From NCBI GenBank assembly GCA_035546295.1, contig DATKBT010000132.1:17285-81284 (forward strand): a stretch of 64,000 nt of DNA. The letters are read 5' to 3'. The position numbers and the translations under genes are program-made. Below, in pieces: positions 17,843 to 26,293 of this stretch. This stretch comes from DATKBT01 sp035546295 (GTDB lineage Bacteria; Acidobacteriota; Thermoanaerobaculia; Multivoradales; Multivoraceae). The notes below the pieces were generated by a model. That model worked only from the letters and a program-made list of their open reading frames with translations, searched no databases and was not told the origin of the DNA. Every line of letters begins with the position of its first letter. Positions within the stretch are counted from its first letter, which is position 1.

Positions 17843-19225
17843 TCACTGAACATAGCCGAGCGCGCGCAGCCGCTCGGCGGCTTCCCGGCCTCGGCGGAGC
17901 GCCTCGTCCCGATCCTCAAGGCGCTCGACGTCGCGCATCCAGCGCGCGAGCTCAGTTTCGAGGTCGCGGACGACGTCGGAGTGACTCGCGGCGACGTCGC
18001 GAGTCTCGCCAGGGTCCGTCGACCGGTCGTACAGCCGCACCTCGTCGAGGGCGAGGTCGGCGATCAGCTTGAACCGCTCGGTCACCACCGCGCGCAGGCT
18101 GCCGTAGGCGGCGAACACCTCGTTGTGGATGGCAACGCCCTCCTCGATCAGGGGCCGCAGGCTCCGGCCGTCGAGCTCGGCGGGCGGCTCGATGCCGAGG
18201 TAGTCGAGCACGGTCGGCACCAGATCGAGGTTCTGGACGAGCTCACCGACGCGCCGATTCCCGGCCAGCCCCGGGATCCGCATCACCATCGGGGTGTGGA
18301 TCTCGGTGTCGTAGACGGAGTTGCAGTGCTTGATCAGCCGGTGCTCCAGGAACTCCTCGCCGTGGTCGGCGACCACCGCCACCAGCGTCTCCTCGAGCAG
18401 GTTCTGGGAGCTCAAGGCATCGATCAGCTCGCCGAGGGCGGCATCGAAGAACGCGATCTCGTCGTCGTAGAGCGCCTCGAGATGCTCGACGTCCGCCTCG
18501 GTCACGTCGAAGCCGGAGTCGCCTTCGCCGAACAGCCACTCCACGATCGGGTTCGGCTCCCCCCTTTCGATGAAGTCCTTGCCGGGATATTCGGAGCTCG
18601 AGAAGCGACGCTCGGGGGGTTGGTAGGGATCGTGGGGATCCATGTAGTGCAGGTAGAGGAAGAACGGCTCCCGTACGCTCTCCAGGTAGTGGAGCGCGCT
18701 CCGGTTGACGCAGCGCGCGTCCTGCCACAGGCAGCGCTCGTCAAACAGATCGAAGCCCCGGCCGAACCCGCCATGACGGTTGTTCAGGCTGGGCGAGTCC
18801 CGCACGATCGGCGACGCCGACACCGCGATCGTGGTCCAGCCACGGGCGGCGAGGATCTCAGCGAGCGATGGCGTCTCCTCCGGGATGCCGATGCGCAACC
18901 CCTCCTGCATCCAGAACCGGGTCCCGTCGCGGCCGGTGAGCAGAGAGTTCGCCGAAGGGTAGGTGCAAGGCGCCTGCGCGCGTGCGTCCTCGAACAGGTA
19001 GCCTTCCGCCGCCATCGCCGCGAGATGCGGCGAGGTGTCGCGGTGATGGCCGTAGGCGCCGAGGTTCGAGGCGCGCAGCGTGTCGGCCAGCACGACGACG
19101 ACGTTGCGGGCGGCGGGCTCGACCACCCGCGCAGCCGGCTGCGCAGCGGGCGTTCGGGCGCAGCCGGCGGCGAGCAGGACCACCGGCAGGACGAGGTTCC
19201 GTGTGCGGGGAACGAGGCTGCGCAT
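17843..19225 (-). CDS. Sulfatase-superfamily lipoprotein with Thr at the nucleophile position
   Basis: ATG 19225 starts a lipoprotein signal ending in LLAAGC. The 460-residue product has the alkaline-phosphatase-superfamily fold of sulfatases: VVLADTLRASNLGAYG supplies the first metal-binding Asp, MDPHDPYQPP the mid-region His, and VADHGEEFLEH the Asp-His metal pair. The formylglycine position, aligned from the LLTG end of APCTYPSANSLLTG, falls on Thr88, with a Cys one residue before it. Thr is the nucleophile in phosphoethanolamine- and phosphoglycerol-transferases of the same superfamily, so a phosphatase or phosphotransferase role is more likely than arylsulfatase. It begins 17 bp after the isocitrate lyase gene and may be cotranscribed with the glyoxylate genes. 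Confidence 0.85.
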   Translation of the reverse strand: MRSLVPRTRNLVLPVVLLAAGCARTPAAQPAARVVEPAARNVVVVLADTLRASNLGAYGHHRDTSPHLAAMAAEGYLFEDARAQAPCTYPSANSLLTGRDGTRFWMQEGLRIGIPEETPSLAEILAARGWTTIAVSASPIVRDSPSLNNRHGGFGRGFDLFDERCLWQDARCVNRSALHYLESVREPFFLYLHYMDPHDPYQPPERRFSSSEYPGKDFIERGEPNPIVEWLFGEGDSGFDVTEADVEHLEALYDDEIAFFDAALGELIDALSSQNLLEETLVAVVADHGEEFLEHRLIKHCNSVYDTEIHTPMVMRIPGLAGNRRVGELVQNLDLVPTVLDYLGIEPPAELDGRSLRPLIEEGVAIHNEVFAAYGSLRAVVTERFKLIADLALDEVRLYDRSTDPGETRDVAASHSDVVRDLETELARWMRDVERLEDRDEALRRGREAAERLRALGYVQ

Positions 19226-19242
19226 CGATCGCGACGGCGCCG

Positions 19243-21543
19243 CTACGCCTCGACCTCCGCCGGCTCCCGTCGCAGCTCCCGTGTCTTGTCGATCAGCTTG
19301 CCCAGCTCGACCCGATCCTCCGCGAGCAGCTCCGCGATGCTGTCGTGGTCGACCTCGGCGACGATGATGTGGCCGACCTCCTCGTAGACGTCGCTGAAGA
19401 TCCGGTGGGTCTTCATCTTCTGCGTCTGATAGCGGTTGTCCTCGGTCGGGCTGACGTAGTGAACGGAGCCCGCCTTGTAGCGGTGGATCAGGAACAGGTG
19501 CACCAGGCTCATCAGGCGCTTCTTGCGCAGCGCCTCCTCGAAGGTGTGCTGGTCGCGCACCGAGAGGATGTAGCGGCCGCGCCGATCCTGGATGATGGCG
19601 AAAACCACGTTGGCCACTCTCTCGTCGGCCTCGTCGAGCACCTGGAGCTCGAGCAGGTCGGAGGCTGCGGTCGCCGGGCGGAGCTGGACTCGCAGCGTTG
19701 GCAGGCCGTAGTGGTGGGTCCACATCCCGAGCCAATCCTCGAGCAGCTTCGGCGGCACCTCGGTCTGCACCAGGTGCTGAAACTGGGTCGAGCCCCTGCC
19801 CATCGCGGCGGTCGTCGCGGTGCGCCCGGACGACGCCATCAACGCGCCGTCGATCCGTGGCCCGCCGACCAGGGTCTGCGGCGTGCGGTAGGGGGACTCG
19901 AGCAGGCGGAACTTCCGCTGCAGACGGGCGAGCGCCAGCATCCCGTCCTCGATCAGGGCGGTCGCGAACTCCTCGCCGGCGAGCCCGTCGATCTGGTGGC
20001 CGCCGTAGGTGATGAAGTTGAACACGAAGCCGAGCTTGCCCAGCTCCTCGGGAAACCGGGCCATCTCCTGCTCGCTCATGCCGGTGGTGTCCCAGCTGAA
20101 CGACGGGGACAGGTTGTAGGCGAGCATCTGCTCGGGATGGACGGCGTGGATCGCCTCCGCGAAGGTCCTGGCGTCCTCGAGATCCGCGGTCTTGGTCTCC
20201 ATCCACAGGATGTCGGCGAACGGCGCCACCGCGAGCGACTTGGCGATCGCGTAGTCGATGCCCCCCGCGATCTGGTAGTAGCCCTCGGTGGTCTTGGCGT
20301 GCTCGCAGTCCCAGATGACGTGCACGCCCATCGACCGGGCTTTCTCTCGCGCCGCCCAGAACGACGAGGCGCTCGCGAACTCGAGCCACTCGTCGGCGGT
20401 CATCTCGAAGACCTCCCCCTCGTTGGCGCGGAACTCGACGACGTCGGCAACCGCCCGGCCGTAGGTCACCAGACCGGCCTGCGCCGCCCACAGGTCGAGG
20501 TAGGTCTCGACGATCCGGTCGAGCACGGCGCCGGGGTTGGCGTGCGGCGCCTGCTGGAACTCCCGCACGCCCTGCTCGATCCTCTCGACGAGCCCGTTGC
20601 GCTCGAGCCAGGCATGGGCCGCCTCGAGCTCGCCGGTGGAGAGCTCGAACAGGAGGTGGCCGCGGATCTCCTCGAGACCGGCGTCGGAGAAGCTCTTCAG
20701 GATGGCGACGTAGCCGGCCTTGTAGCTCGGGATGTCGAGGTTCACCGAGCCGAGGATGAACGGTTGGTCGCGCTCGTCGCTCCGGGACTCGAGGAAGGTC
20801 GCGGACTCGGCGTCGGTGCGCGCGACCAAAATCCCCGGCACCCCCATGACGTCGAGCTGGAAACGCGCCGCGTTGAGACGCTTGATCTGCTCGTCGACCG
20901 CGACCAGCACCTTGCCGCCCTGGTGGCCGCACTTCTTGACCCCGGGCTTCTGGTCCTCGATGTGGTAGCCGGGAACCCCGACCTCGACGAAGCGCCGGAT
21001 CAGGTTGCGCACGTGCGCGTCGCCGCCGTGCCCGGTGTCGGCGTCGGCGATGATGAACGGCCGGAAATCCACCTCGGGCGTCGCCTGGCGCTGCTGCTCG
21101 CTCATCCGGGAGCGGGCGAAGTGCTGGTTGCGGTCGGCGGTGAGCAGGGCGCGCACGATCGGCGCCGCCTCGTCCGGCACCTGACTCAGCGGGTAGCTCG
21201 CCAGGTCGGCGCCCGGATCCTCCGAGATCGAGCCCTTGGCCGAGGTTGCCCAGCCGCCCAGGTAGATTCCCTCGATGCCGAGCCGCTTCATGGTCACCGC
21301 CTGCCCCGGAGAGTAGGGACCGAAGGTGGTGATCGCGCGGCGCTGCTCGAAGAGCTCGCGCAGGCGCGCGTAGAAGTCTCTGGCGGCGGCCTCGGCGACC
21401 GCGTAGCCGTGCGCCAGCGGGCCCCGCTGCTCTGCGACCTGGCGCGCGGAGTACAGGCGGACGACGTGCTCGAAGCGAGGGTCCGCCAACCACGCCTCGA
21501 CGGCCGCGATCTGCTCTTCGATGGGGGCGACGGGCTCGCTCAT
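19243..21543 (-). CDS. aceA: Isocitrate lyase, large ICL2-type
   Basis: Cleaves isocitrate to succinate and glyoxylate, the first step of the glyoxylate shunt. The start ATG 21543 overlaps the malate synthase stop by four bases. At 766 residues it is far longer than the 430-residue bacterial ICL1 and matches the length of mycobacterial ICL2, which carries an added C-terminal domain. The signature KKCGHQGGKVL supplies the catalytic Cys205; ADADTGHGG and VARTDAE are metal and substrate loops. Residues about 600-760 (after the MASSGRTATTAAMGRGSTQFQH region) form the extra domain, which in ICL2 is a regulatory acyl-CoA-binding module; that role is inference here. It is the second gene of a coupled malate synthase-isocitrate lyase operon. 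Confidence 0.95.
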   Translation of the reverse strand: MSEPVAPIEEQIAAVEAWLADPRFEHVVRLYSARQVAEQRGPLAHGYAVAEAAARDFYARLRELFEQRRAITTFGPYSPGQAVTMKRLGIEGIYLGGWATSAKGSISEDPGADLASYPLSQVPDEAAPIVRALLTADRNQHFARSRMSEQQRQATPEVDFRPFIIADADTGHGGDAHVRNLIRRFVEVGVPGYHIEDQKPGVKKCGHQGGKVLVAVDEQIKRLNAARFQLDVMGVPGILVARTDAESATFLESRSDERDQPFILGSVNLDIPSYKAGYVAILKSFSDAGLEEIRGHLLFELSTGELEAAHAWLERNGLVERIEQGVREFQQAPHANPGAVLDRIVETYLDLWAAQAGLVTYGRAVADVVEFRANEGEVFEMTADEWLEFASASSFWAAREKARSMGVHVIWDCEHAKTTEGYYQIAGGIDYAIAKSLAVAPFADILWMETKTADLEDARTFAEAIHAVHPEQMLAYNLSPSFSWDTTGMSEQEMARFPEELGKLGFVFNFITYGGHQIDGLAGEEFATALIEDGMLALARLQRKFRLLESPYRTPQTLVGGPRIDGALMASSGRTATTAAMGRGSTQFQHLVQTEVPPKLLEDWLGMWTHHYGLPTLRVQLRPATAASDLLELQVLDEADERVANVVFAIIQDRRGRYILSVRDQHTFEEALRKKRLMSLVHLFLIHRYKAGSVHYVSPTEDNRYQTQKMKTHRIFSDVYEEVGHIIVAEVDHDSIAELLAEDRVELGKLIDKTRELRREPAEVEA

Positions 21544-23495
21544 GACGGTCGCTCCTGCTCTCGGCCGGCCTCGGCCGGGTCGCCTCCAGCCTGCCCTCGC
21601 GGGCGGCCGAAGTCCAGGTTCTCGGTGATCCGGGTGCCGTCTCGCCTGAAGGTCTCCAGGTAGCGATCGATGCGCTCCCGGGCGACCTCCAGGTCGTGGT
21701 TGTCGAGGTTGACGTTCAACAGGTCGATGTACCAGGGCGCCTTGACCTCCTCGAGGACGTAGCGCTCGGCGATCTCCCGCGCGATCGGCAGGGTGGTGGT
21801 CTTGGAGTCGTCGTGGACGTCGCGATCGTCGGCGGCGAGCAGCTTCTCCATCTCCTCGTCGAGCAGGCGGTGGAAGAGCTCCGCCGTGAAGACGTCCCCC
21901 ATCTCGACTCCGGTCTCGGCGTCGTCCTCGGTGAGCTCGGCGCGCTTGTGCAGCCACTCCCAGAGGATGCTGAGCCGGATCTCGCCGGTAGCCATGTCCT
22001 CCATGAGGTAGAGCACGTCGTCGTTGCCGAAGAAGTCTGCCGGCTTGAGCGCTGCGGCCTGGAAGCCCTGGCCGAAGGCGTTGCCGTACTGAAGCGCCAC
22101 GCTGAGCAGGTCGCGCGCTCCGCGCACGCTGCGCGGAGCCGGCTCGAGCAGGATCAGGCCGTCGGCGTCCTCCTCGGTGTAGGTGAGCGGCGGAAACTCC
22201 CGGCCGAGCTGGTTGTCCTCGCCGGCCTCCTCCCAGACCGGCCGCATGATGTGCACCATCTTCCAGTGCGCCACCCACTTGCCGCTGGCGCCCTCCCGCT
22301 GCTCGCGACGACCGCCCGCGACCGCCTTCTCCATGCCGGCGGTCACCCCGCGGGAGGAGCCCACCGGGATGTTGGGCTCCATGCCTCCCTGCCACAGGGC
22401 ATGGTTGCCGTTGCGATCGGGCGTGTTGACGGCGCGGCGGACGCGGTCCTCGTAGTTGCGCATGTAGCCGTAGGTCATGGTGATCGCGTCGATGTTCGGG
22501 TTGACGAACTCGGGATCCCAGCCCATCGCGTCGGCGACGCTGTTGATGTAGTCCCAGCGGCCGGTGTTGAAGCCGACGAAATGACGACCCAGCGCCGCCC
22601 GGATCTCCATGAGCTGGAAGCTCGCCTCGATCTGCTCGACCAGGACGTACGCCTTGAGGGTGCCGGCGCCGAGGCCGAGGTGCTGCTCGAGCGCGACCAG
22701 CAGGTCGTTCCACAGCGCCGCCTCCTCGGCGGTCTGGATCTTGGGCAGGTAGAGCACCACCGAAGAGCCCTCGTCGCGAAGGCGCCGGTGGTTGTTGACC
22801 ACATAGAGACAGAGGTCGACGATCGAGGCCGAGAAGCCGGCGCCGCCGGCGAACCGCACGTGCCGGTCGTCGAGATGGAGCCCGCGCGCACGGAAGATCT
22901 TGGTCGTGAGATCGAGCTGGCGCCGCCAGTCCTCGGCGATCGCTCGGCCCAAGAACCGCTGCGACCATCGGTTCATCTCGGCCGCGACCTGCTCGGCGAC
23001 ATCGAGGAAGCGGTCGTCCCGGTGGATGGCGAGCTTCAGGTTCCTCTGGTTGTCGAGCGACATCGAGCGCACCTGGCCGAGCGCGTCCTCGCCGTCGAAC
23101 ATCCAGCCGTCTGCGCCCGACAGGAGCGCGTAGGCGACGTTGCGGATGCTGCGCTCGAGCGCGGCGTCGGGCTTTGCCGCCGGCCCGGTGCCCTGGATCC
23201 ACTGGCGCTGCAGGTCGTGCGGGATCTCGCCGCCCTCGAAGTCGCCGTCGCGGGCCTCCTGCACTCCGATCTCGGTGCGGCCGATCGAGTCTTCGGCGGG
23301 CAGGAAGCCGATCCGGCGGTGCTCCCGATACCGGGCCGCTCGTCGAGCGATCCGCGCCTCCATCAGCGCCCGCCGCTCGGCCTCGAGGGGGGCCAGAGCG
23401 TACAGCGCGGCGATGGCGGCCGGGGTGAGGACGTCGTCGTACGCGGTCTCGACGCCGGCACGGATCTCCAGGGTGCGTTCGGTGGTCTGGGTCAT
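21540..23495 (-). CDS. aceB: Malate synthase
   Basis: Condenses glyoxylate with acetyl-CoA to malate, completing the glyoxylate shunt with the downstream isocitrate lyase. ATG 23495 follows GGAGG by ten bases. The 651-residue protein carries the family signature around GRHFVGFNTGRWDYINS, the upstream acidic/Arg active-site strand VLVEQIEASFQLMEIR, and MTYGYMRNYEDRVRRAV. It is longer than malate synthase A (about 530) and shorter than G (about 720); an extra N-terminal 120 residues and the Glu-rich C-terminal region account for the difference. The stop TGA overlaps the ATG of aceA (ATGA), which points to translational coupling. A divergent aldo/keto reductase starts 107 bp away. Confidence 0.93.
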   Translation of the reverse strand: MTQTTERTLEIRAGVETAYDDVLTPAAIAALYALAPLEAERRALMEARIARRAARYREHRRIGFLPAEDSIGRTEIGVQEARDGDFEGGEIPHDLQRQWIQGTGPAAKPDAALERSIRNVAYALLSGADGWMFDGEDALGQVRSMSLDNQRNLKLAIHRDDRFLDVAEQVAAEMNRWSQRFLGRAIAEDWRRQLDLTTKIFRARGLHLDDRHVRFAGGAGFSASIVDLCLYVVNNHRRLRDEGSSVVLYLPKIQTAEEAALWNDLLVALEQHLGLGAGTLKAYVLVEQIEASFQLMEIRAALGRHFVGFNTGRWDYINSVADAMGWDPEFVNPNIDAITMTYGYMRNYEDRVRRAVNTPDRNGNHALWQGGMEPNIPVGSSRGVTAGMEKAVAGGRREQREGASGKWVAHWKMVHIMRPVWEEAGEDNQLGREFPPLTYTEEDADGLILLEPAPRSVRGARDLLSVALQYGNAFGQGFQAAALKPADFFGNDDVLYLMEDMATGEIRLSILWEWLHKRAELTEDDAETGVEMGDVFTAELFHRLLDEEMEKLLAADDRDVHDDSKTTTLPIAREIAERYVLEEVKAPWYIDLLNVNLDNHDLEVARERIDRYLETFRRDGTRITENLDFGRPRGQAGGDPAEAGREQERPS

Positions 23496-23601
23496 GGCAG
23501 GGAAGCCTCCTCGGAGCGAGGAGTGTAGCGGGTGGTTCGTCGGCGTCTCGGCGGAGGCCCGGAGCCCGCTGGCATCGAGCCTGCATCCTCTCGTCCTCGT
23601 C

Positions 23602-24489
23602 ATGAGCGAAGCGACGACGATCCCATCCGCCCCTCCGACAGCCCCTCAGACGCCCAGCAGCCATCCGTCGATGAAGCGAATCGAGGTCGGCGGCTGCTCG
23701 GTCCCGGCGCTCGGGCTCGGCACCTGGCAGCTCCAGGGCAAGGAGTGCTCGGACGCCGTCGAGAGCGCGCTCTCCCTCGGCTACCGCCACATCGACACCG
23801 CGCAGGCCTACGGCAACGAGGCGGCGGTGGGCGCAGCCATCGACCGCTCCGAGGTCGCGCGCGAGGAGGTCTTCCTGACCACCAAGATCTGGTGGGAGAA
23901 CCTCGCGCCTCGCGACGTGCACGCCAGCGTCGAAGCCAGCCTCGAGCGCCTCGGCACCGACTGGGTCGACCTCCTCCTCATCCACTGGCCGAGCGAGCAG
24001 GAGCCGCTCGGCGCCTCGCTCGAGGTCATGATGGAGCTCGAGGATCGCGGGCGAGCCAGGTTGCTGGGAGTGAGCAACTTCACCTCCACGATGTTCGAGG
24101 AGGCTCTCGAGCAGGCTCCGATCGCGTGCATCCAGGTCGAGTTCCATCCCTGGCTCGGCCAGCCCGACCTCCTGCGCAGGGTCCAGGAGCGCGACCTGAT
24201 GCTCACCGCTTACACGCCCCTGGCTCGGGGTCGAGTGTTCGACGAGCCGGTGGTGCGCGAGATCGCGGAGGCGCACGACAAGACGCCCGCCCAGGTCGTG
24301 CTGCGCTGGCTGCTCCAGCACGATCGCGTCGCCGCCATTCCCAAGGCGGCTTCGGCCGCGCACCAGCGCGAGAACCTCGAGGTCTTCGACTTCAGCCTGG
24401 CCGACGACGAGATGCAACGCATCTTCGATCTCACCCGACGCGAAGAGCGGATCGTCGACCCCGACTTCGCCCCCGACTGGGAGCGATGA
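23602..24489 (+). CDS. Aldo/keto reductase
   Basis: A 295-residue NADPH-dependent oxidoreductase of the AKR5/2,5-diketo-gluconate-reductase type. The catalytic tetrad is complete: Asp65 and Tyr70 in DTAQAYGNE, Lys95 in TTKIW and His128 in LLIHWP. GVSNFTSTMFEEAL and the C-terminal IPKAASAAHQRENLEVFDF are the usual phosphate-binding signatures for NADPH. ATG 23602 is the first start in the frame; the ATG at 23671 (MKRIEVGG) is close to the usual family N-terminus and may be the true one, because neither has a clear ribosome-binding site. It is divergent from malate synthase and followed after 107 bp by the DUF2267 gene. The carbonyl substrate is unknown. Confidence 0.92.
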   Translation: MSEATTIPSAPPTAPQTPSSHPSMKRIEVGGCSVPALGLGTWQLQGKECSDAVESALSLGYRHIDTAQAYGNEAAVGAAIDRSEVAREEVFLTTKIWWENLAPRDVHASVEASLERLGTDWVDLLLIHWPSEQEPLGASLEVMMELEDRGRARLLGVSNFTSTMFEEALEQAPIACIQVEFHPWLGQPDLLRRVQERDLMLTAYTPLARGRVFDEPVVREIAEAHDKTPAQVVLRWLLQHDRVAAIPKAASAAHQRENLEVFDFSLADDEMQRIFDLTRREERIVDPDFAPDWER

Positions 24490-24596
24490 GACGAGACGAA
24501 GGGCCTCCTCGCTGGCAGAAATCTTGCGACTCGAAAGAGGAGGCGCCTCGAGCGTCGGCAAGCACCACGGGCCGCGGCCCGAGAAAGGCGTCCCGA

Positions 24597-25040
24597 ATGA
24601 GTCACACCAACGTCAGCAACATCAACGAGTCCGTCCACAAGACCCAGCTCTGGCTCAACGAGCTCACCGAGACCGGCGTCTTCGAGGACCAGAACCAGGC
24701 CTACAGCGGATTGCGCGCGGTCCTGCAGACCCTGCGCGATCGCCTGACCGTCGACGAGGCCGTGCATCTCGCCTCCGAGCTGCCGATGGTGGTTCGAGGC
24801 TTCTACTACGAAGGGTGGAAGCCGTCCTCGATGCCGTCCAGTATCGAGACCCCCGACGAGTTCGACGAGCGGATCCGTCACCACCTCTCCCAGGGCTCGA
24901 ACATCGATCCTCGGGCGGCCACGCGCGCGGTCTTCGGCCTGCTGAGCGAGCGCATCTCCGACGGTGAGATCGCCCACGTCCGCGACGTGCTGCCCGAGGA
25001 GATTCGTGACCTCTGGCCGGAGGCGTCGGTCGAGAGGTGA
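24597..25040 (+). CDS. DUF2267 family protein
   Basis: A 147-residue soluble protein, ATG 24597 after GAGAAAGGCG. It has the helical DUF2267 pattern: a first block with VHKTQLWLNEL, the ALR-like AVLQTLRDRLTVDEAVHLAS segment, LPMVVRGFYYEGWKP, and a second related block (RAVFGLLSERISDGEIAHVR, DVLPEEIRDLWPE). The two blocks look like a duplicated half. The family is often found beside stress-response and envelope genes and has no settled function. No signal peptide or membrane segment. A hairpin at 25113-25132 follows the gene. Confidence 0.88.
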   Translation: MSHTNVSNINESVHKTQLWLNELTETGVFEDQNQAYSGLRAVLQTLRDRLTVDEAVHLASELPMVVRGFYYEGWKPSSMPSSIETPDEFDERIRHHLSQGSNIDPRAATRAVFGLLSERISDGEIAHVRDVLPEEIRDLWPEASVER

Positions 25041-25112
25041 CCGCCTTCTGCGGCCTCTCAGCGGCGCGTCTCGATCCAGCTTGCGACATCCACATGGATC
25101 GGAGAGGACGTT

Positions 25113-25132
25113 CTTACCGCCCGGCCGGTAAG
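25113..25132. promoter_or_regulatory. Hairpin with CTTACCG/CGGTAAG arms
   Basis: A perfect 7-bp inverted repeat (CTTACCG, six-base loop, CGGTAAG) lies 70 bp after the DUF2267 stop and 190 bp before the HPF gene. There is no T tract, so an operator or RNA processing site is as likely as a terminator. Its TTACCG/CGGTAA core recurs in inverted order at 26173-26187. Confidence 0.35.
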
Positions 25133-25321
25133 CGGGATCCGGCGAGGAGCGTTCGCGACGATTCCCATCGCCGGCCGGCGGCCGAACCGCGGACGAGCGT
25201 GGAGCGGGGCGCGGAGCGAGTCTCTTGGGCTCGGCGATCGGGCGGCGGATCGAGCGCGGCCTCGGCACGACTCCTCACGAAGGAGCAGACGGCCGAAGAC
25301 CCGAACCCAAGGTGAAGAGCC

Positions 25322-25934
25322 ATGCAGATACCCATCGAGCTCAGCCTGCGCGACGTCGAGCGCACCGAAAGGCTGGAGCGGATGGTCGAGGGCAAGGTGG
25401 CCCGGCTCGAGCGCGCCTGCGACGACATCATCGGGTGCCGGGTGGCGATCGAACGGCCGCACCGGCACGCCCGCCTCCGGCAACCCCTACCGAGTCCGGC
25501 TCGACATCACCGTGCCGCCCCGCCACGAGATCGTCGCGGTGGAGAATCCGGGCGACAACGAGCTCAACGACCCGCTCGAGACGGTGCTCAACCGCGCGTT
25601 CGTCGCCGCCGAGCGACAGCTCGAAGAGGTCGTCGAGCGACGACGGGGCGACGTCAAAACGCATCGCGAGGAACGGGCGCTCGTGGTACGGACCTTTCCC
25701 GATCAGGATTACGGCTTCCTCAAGACCGAGCAGGGGCGCGAGATCTACTTCCATCGCAACTCGGTGCCGGACGACGAGTTCGACCGGCTGACGGTGGGAA
25801 CCGAGGTGCGGTTCGAGGAGACGATGGGCGAGATGGGCCCGCAGGCGACCACCGTGCAGAGGATCGGCAAGCCGGGGCAACTCGCTGGAAAGGGAGGGGA
25901 CGGTGTCGAGCTGCCACCGGGCTGGCGATCCTGA
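25322..25934 (+). CDS. HPF/RaiA ribosome-hibernation factor fused to a cold-shock domain, frameshifted
   Basis: ATG 25322 follows AAGGTGAAG. The first 50 residues (IPIELSLRDVERTERLERM) are the start of an HPF/RaiA sigma-54-modulation domain; its second part, RVRLDITVPPRHEIVAVEN through EVVERRR, is in another frame. One extra C within 25469-25475 (CACGCCCGCCTCC) causes this: deleting it gives RHARSGNPYRVRL and rejoins the frames. After about residue 115 a cold-shock domain follows (ALVVRTFPDQDYGFLKT, EIYFHRNSV, VRFEETMGEMGPQA) with the RNA-binding FHRNSV block and a slightly altered first RNP motif. Corrected length is about 203 residues. Such fusions are thought to bind ribosomes in stasis. 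Real mutation and sequencing error cannot be separated here. Confidence 0.82.
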
Positions 25935-26293
25935 TGCGCACCAGGCGCGCCACGCAGGATCCGGCATCGATCGGCCACGATCACCTGGCGCAGCGCCCCT
26001 GCTCGGTCTCCGAACGGTTCTGTGTGCGCCGGGAGTGGGACCCCGCGGTAGAGGGGGCGGCAATCCACCCCGGTTCGTCGAGGCTTTGCCCCTGAGGTTC
26101 TGGTCGCCCGCCGCCAAGCCGCACACGCTCATCCTCCTCGCCGAGCGCCGCTGTAGACGCCGCAGATGGCGTCGGTAATCGTTACCGCCACGCGCCTGCG
26201 CAGACGTCCGCCGAATTTTTCTCGCCGGTCGACCTCGTTGCGATCGTCCTGCATGCGGCTTGCATCCTCTTGCTCTGCGAGGAGGTAAGCACG
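25935..26293. other. Spacer before the His-tailed cytochrome gene, with two adjacent hairpins
   Basis: A 359-bp region with no supported gene. Its centre holds two abutting inverted repeats (26156-26187), described separately. A ribosome-binding site (GAGGAGG) for the next gene lies at its end. No clear promoter hexamers were found. Confidence 0.45.
26156..26187. promoter_or_regulatory. Two abutting inverted repeats
   Basis: GACGCC-N6-GGCGTC (26156-26173) abuts CGGTAA-TCG-TTACCG (26173-26187); both have perfect 6-bp arms and share one C. They lie 107 bp before the cytochrome start. Without a T tract they look like operators or a processed leader structure rather than an intrinsic terminator. 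Confidence 0.4.

Noticed and set aside
18982..21663. An 893-codon plus-strand open frame
   Set aside because: Antisense shadow of isocitrate lyase and the sulfatase-like gene.
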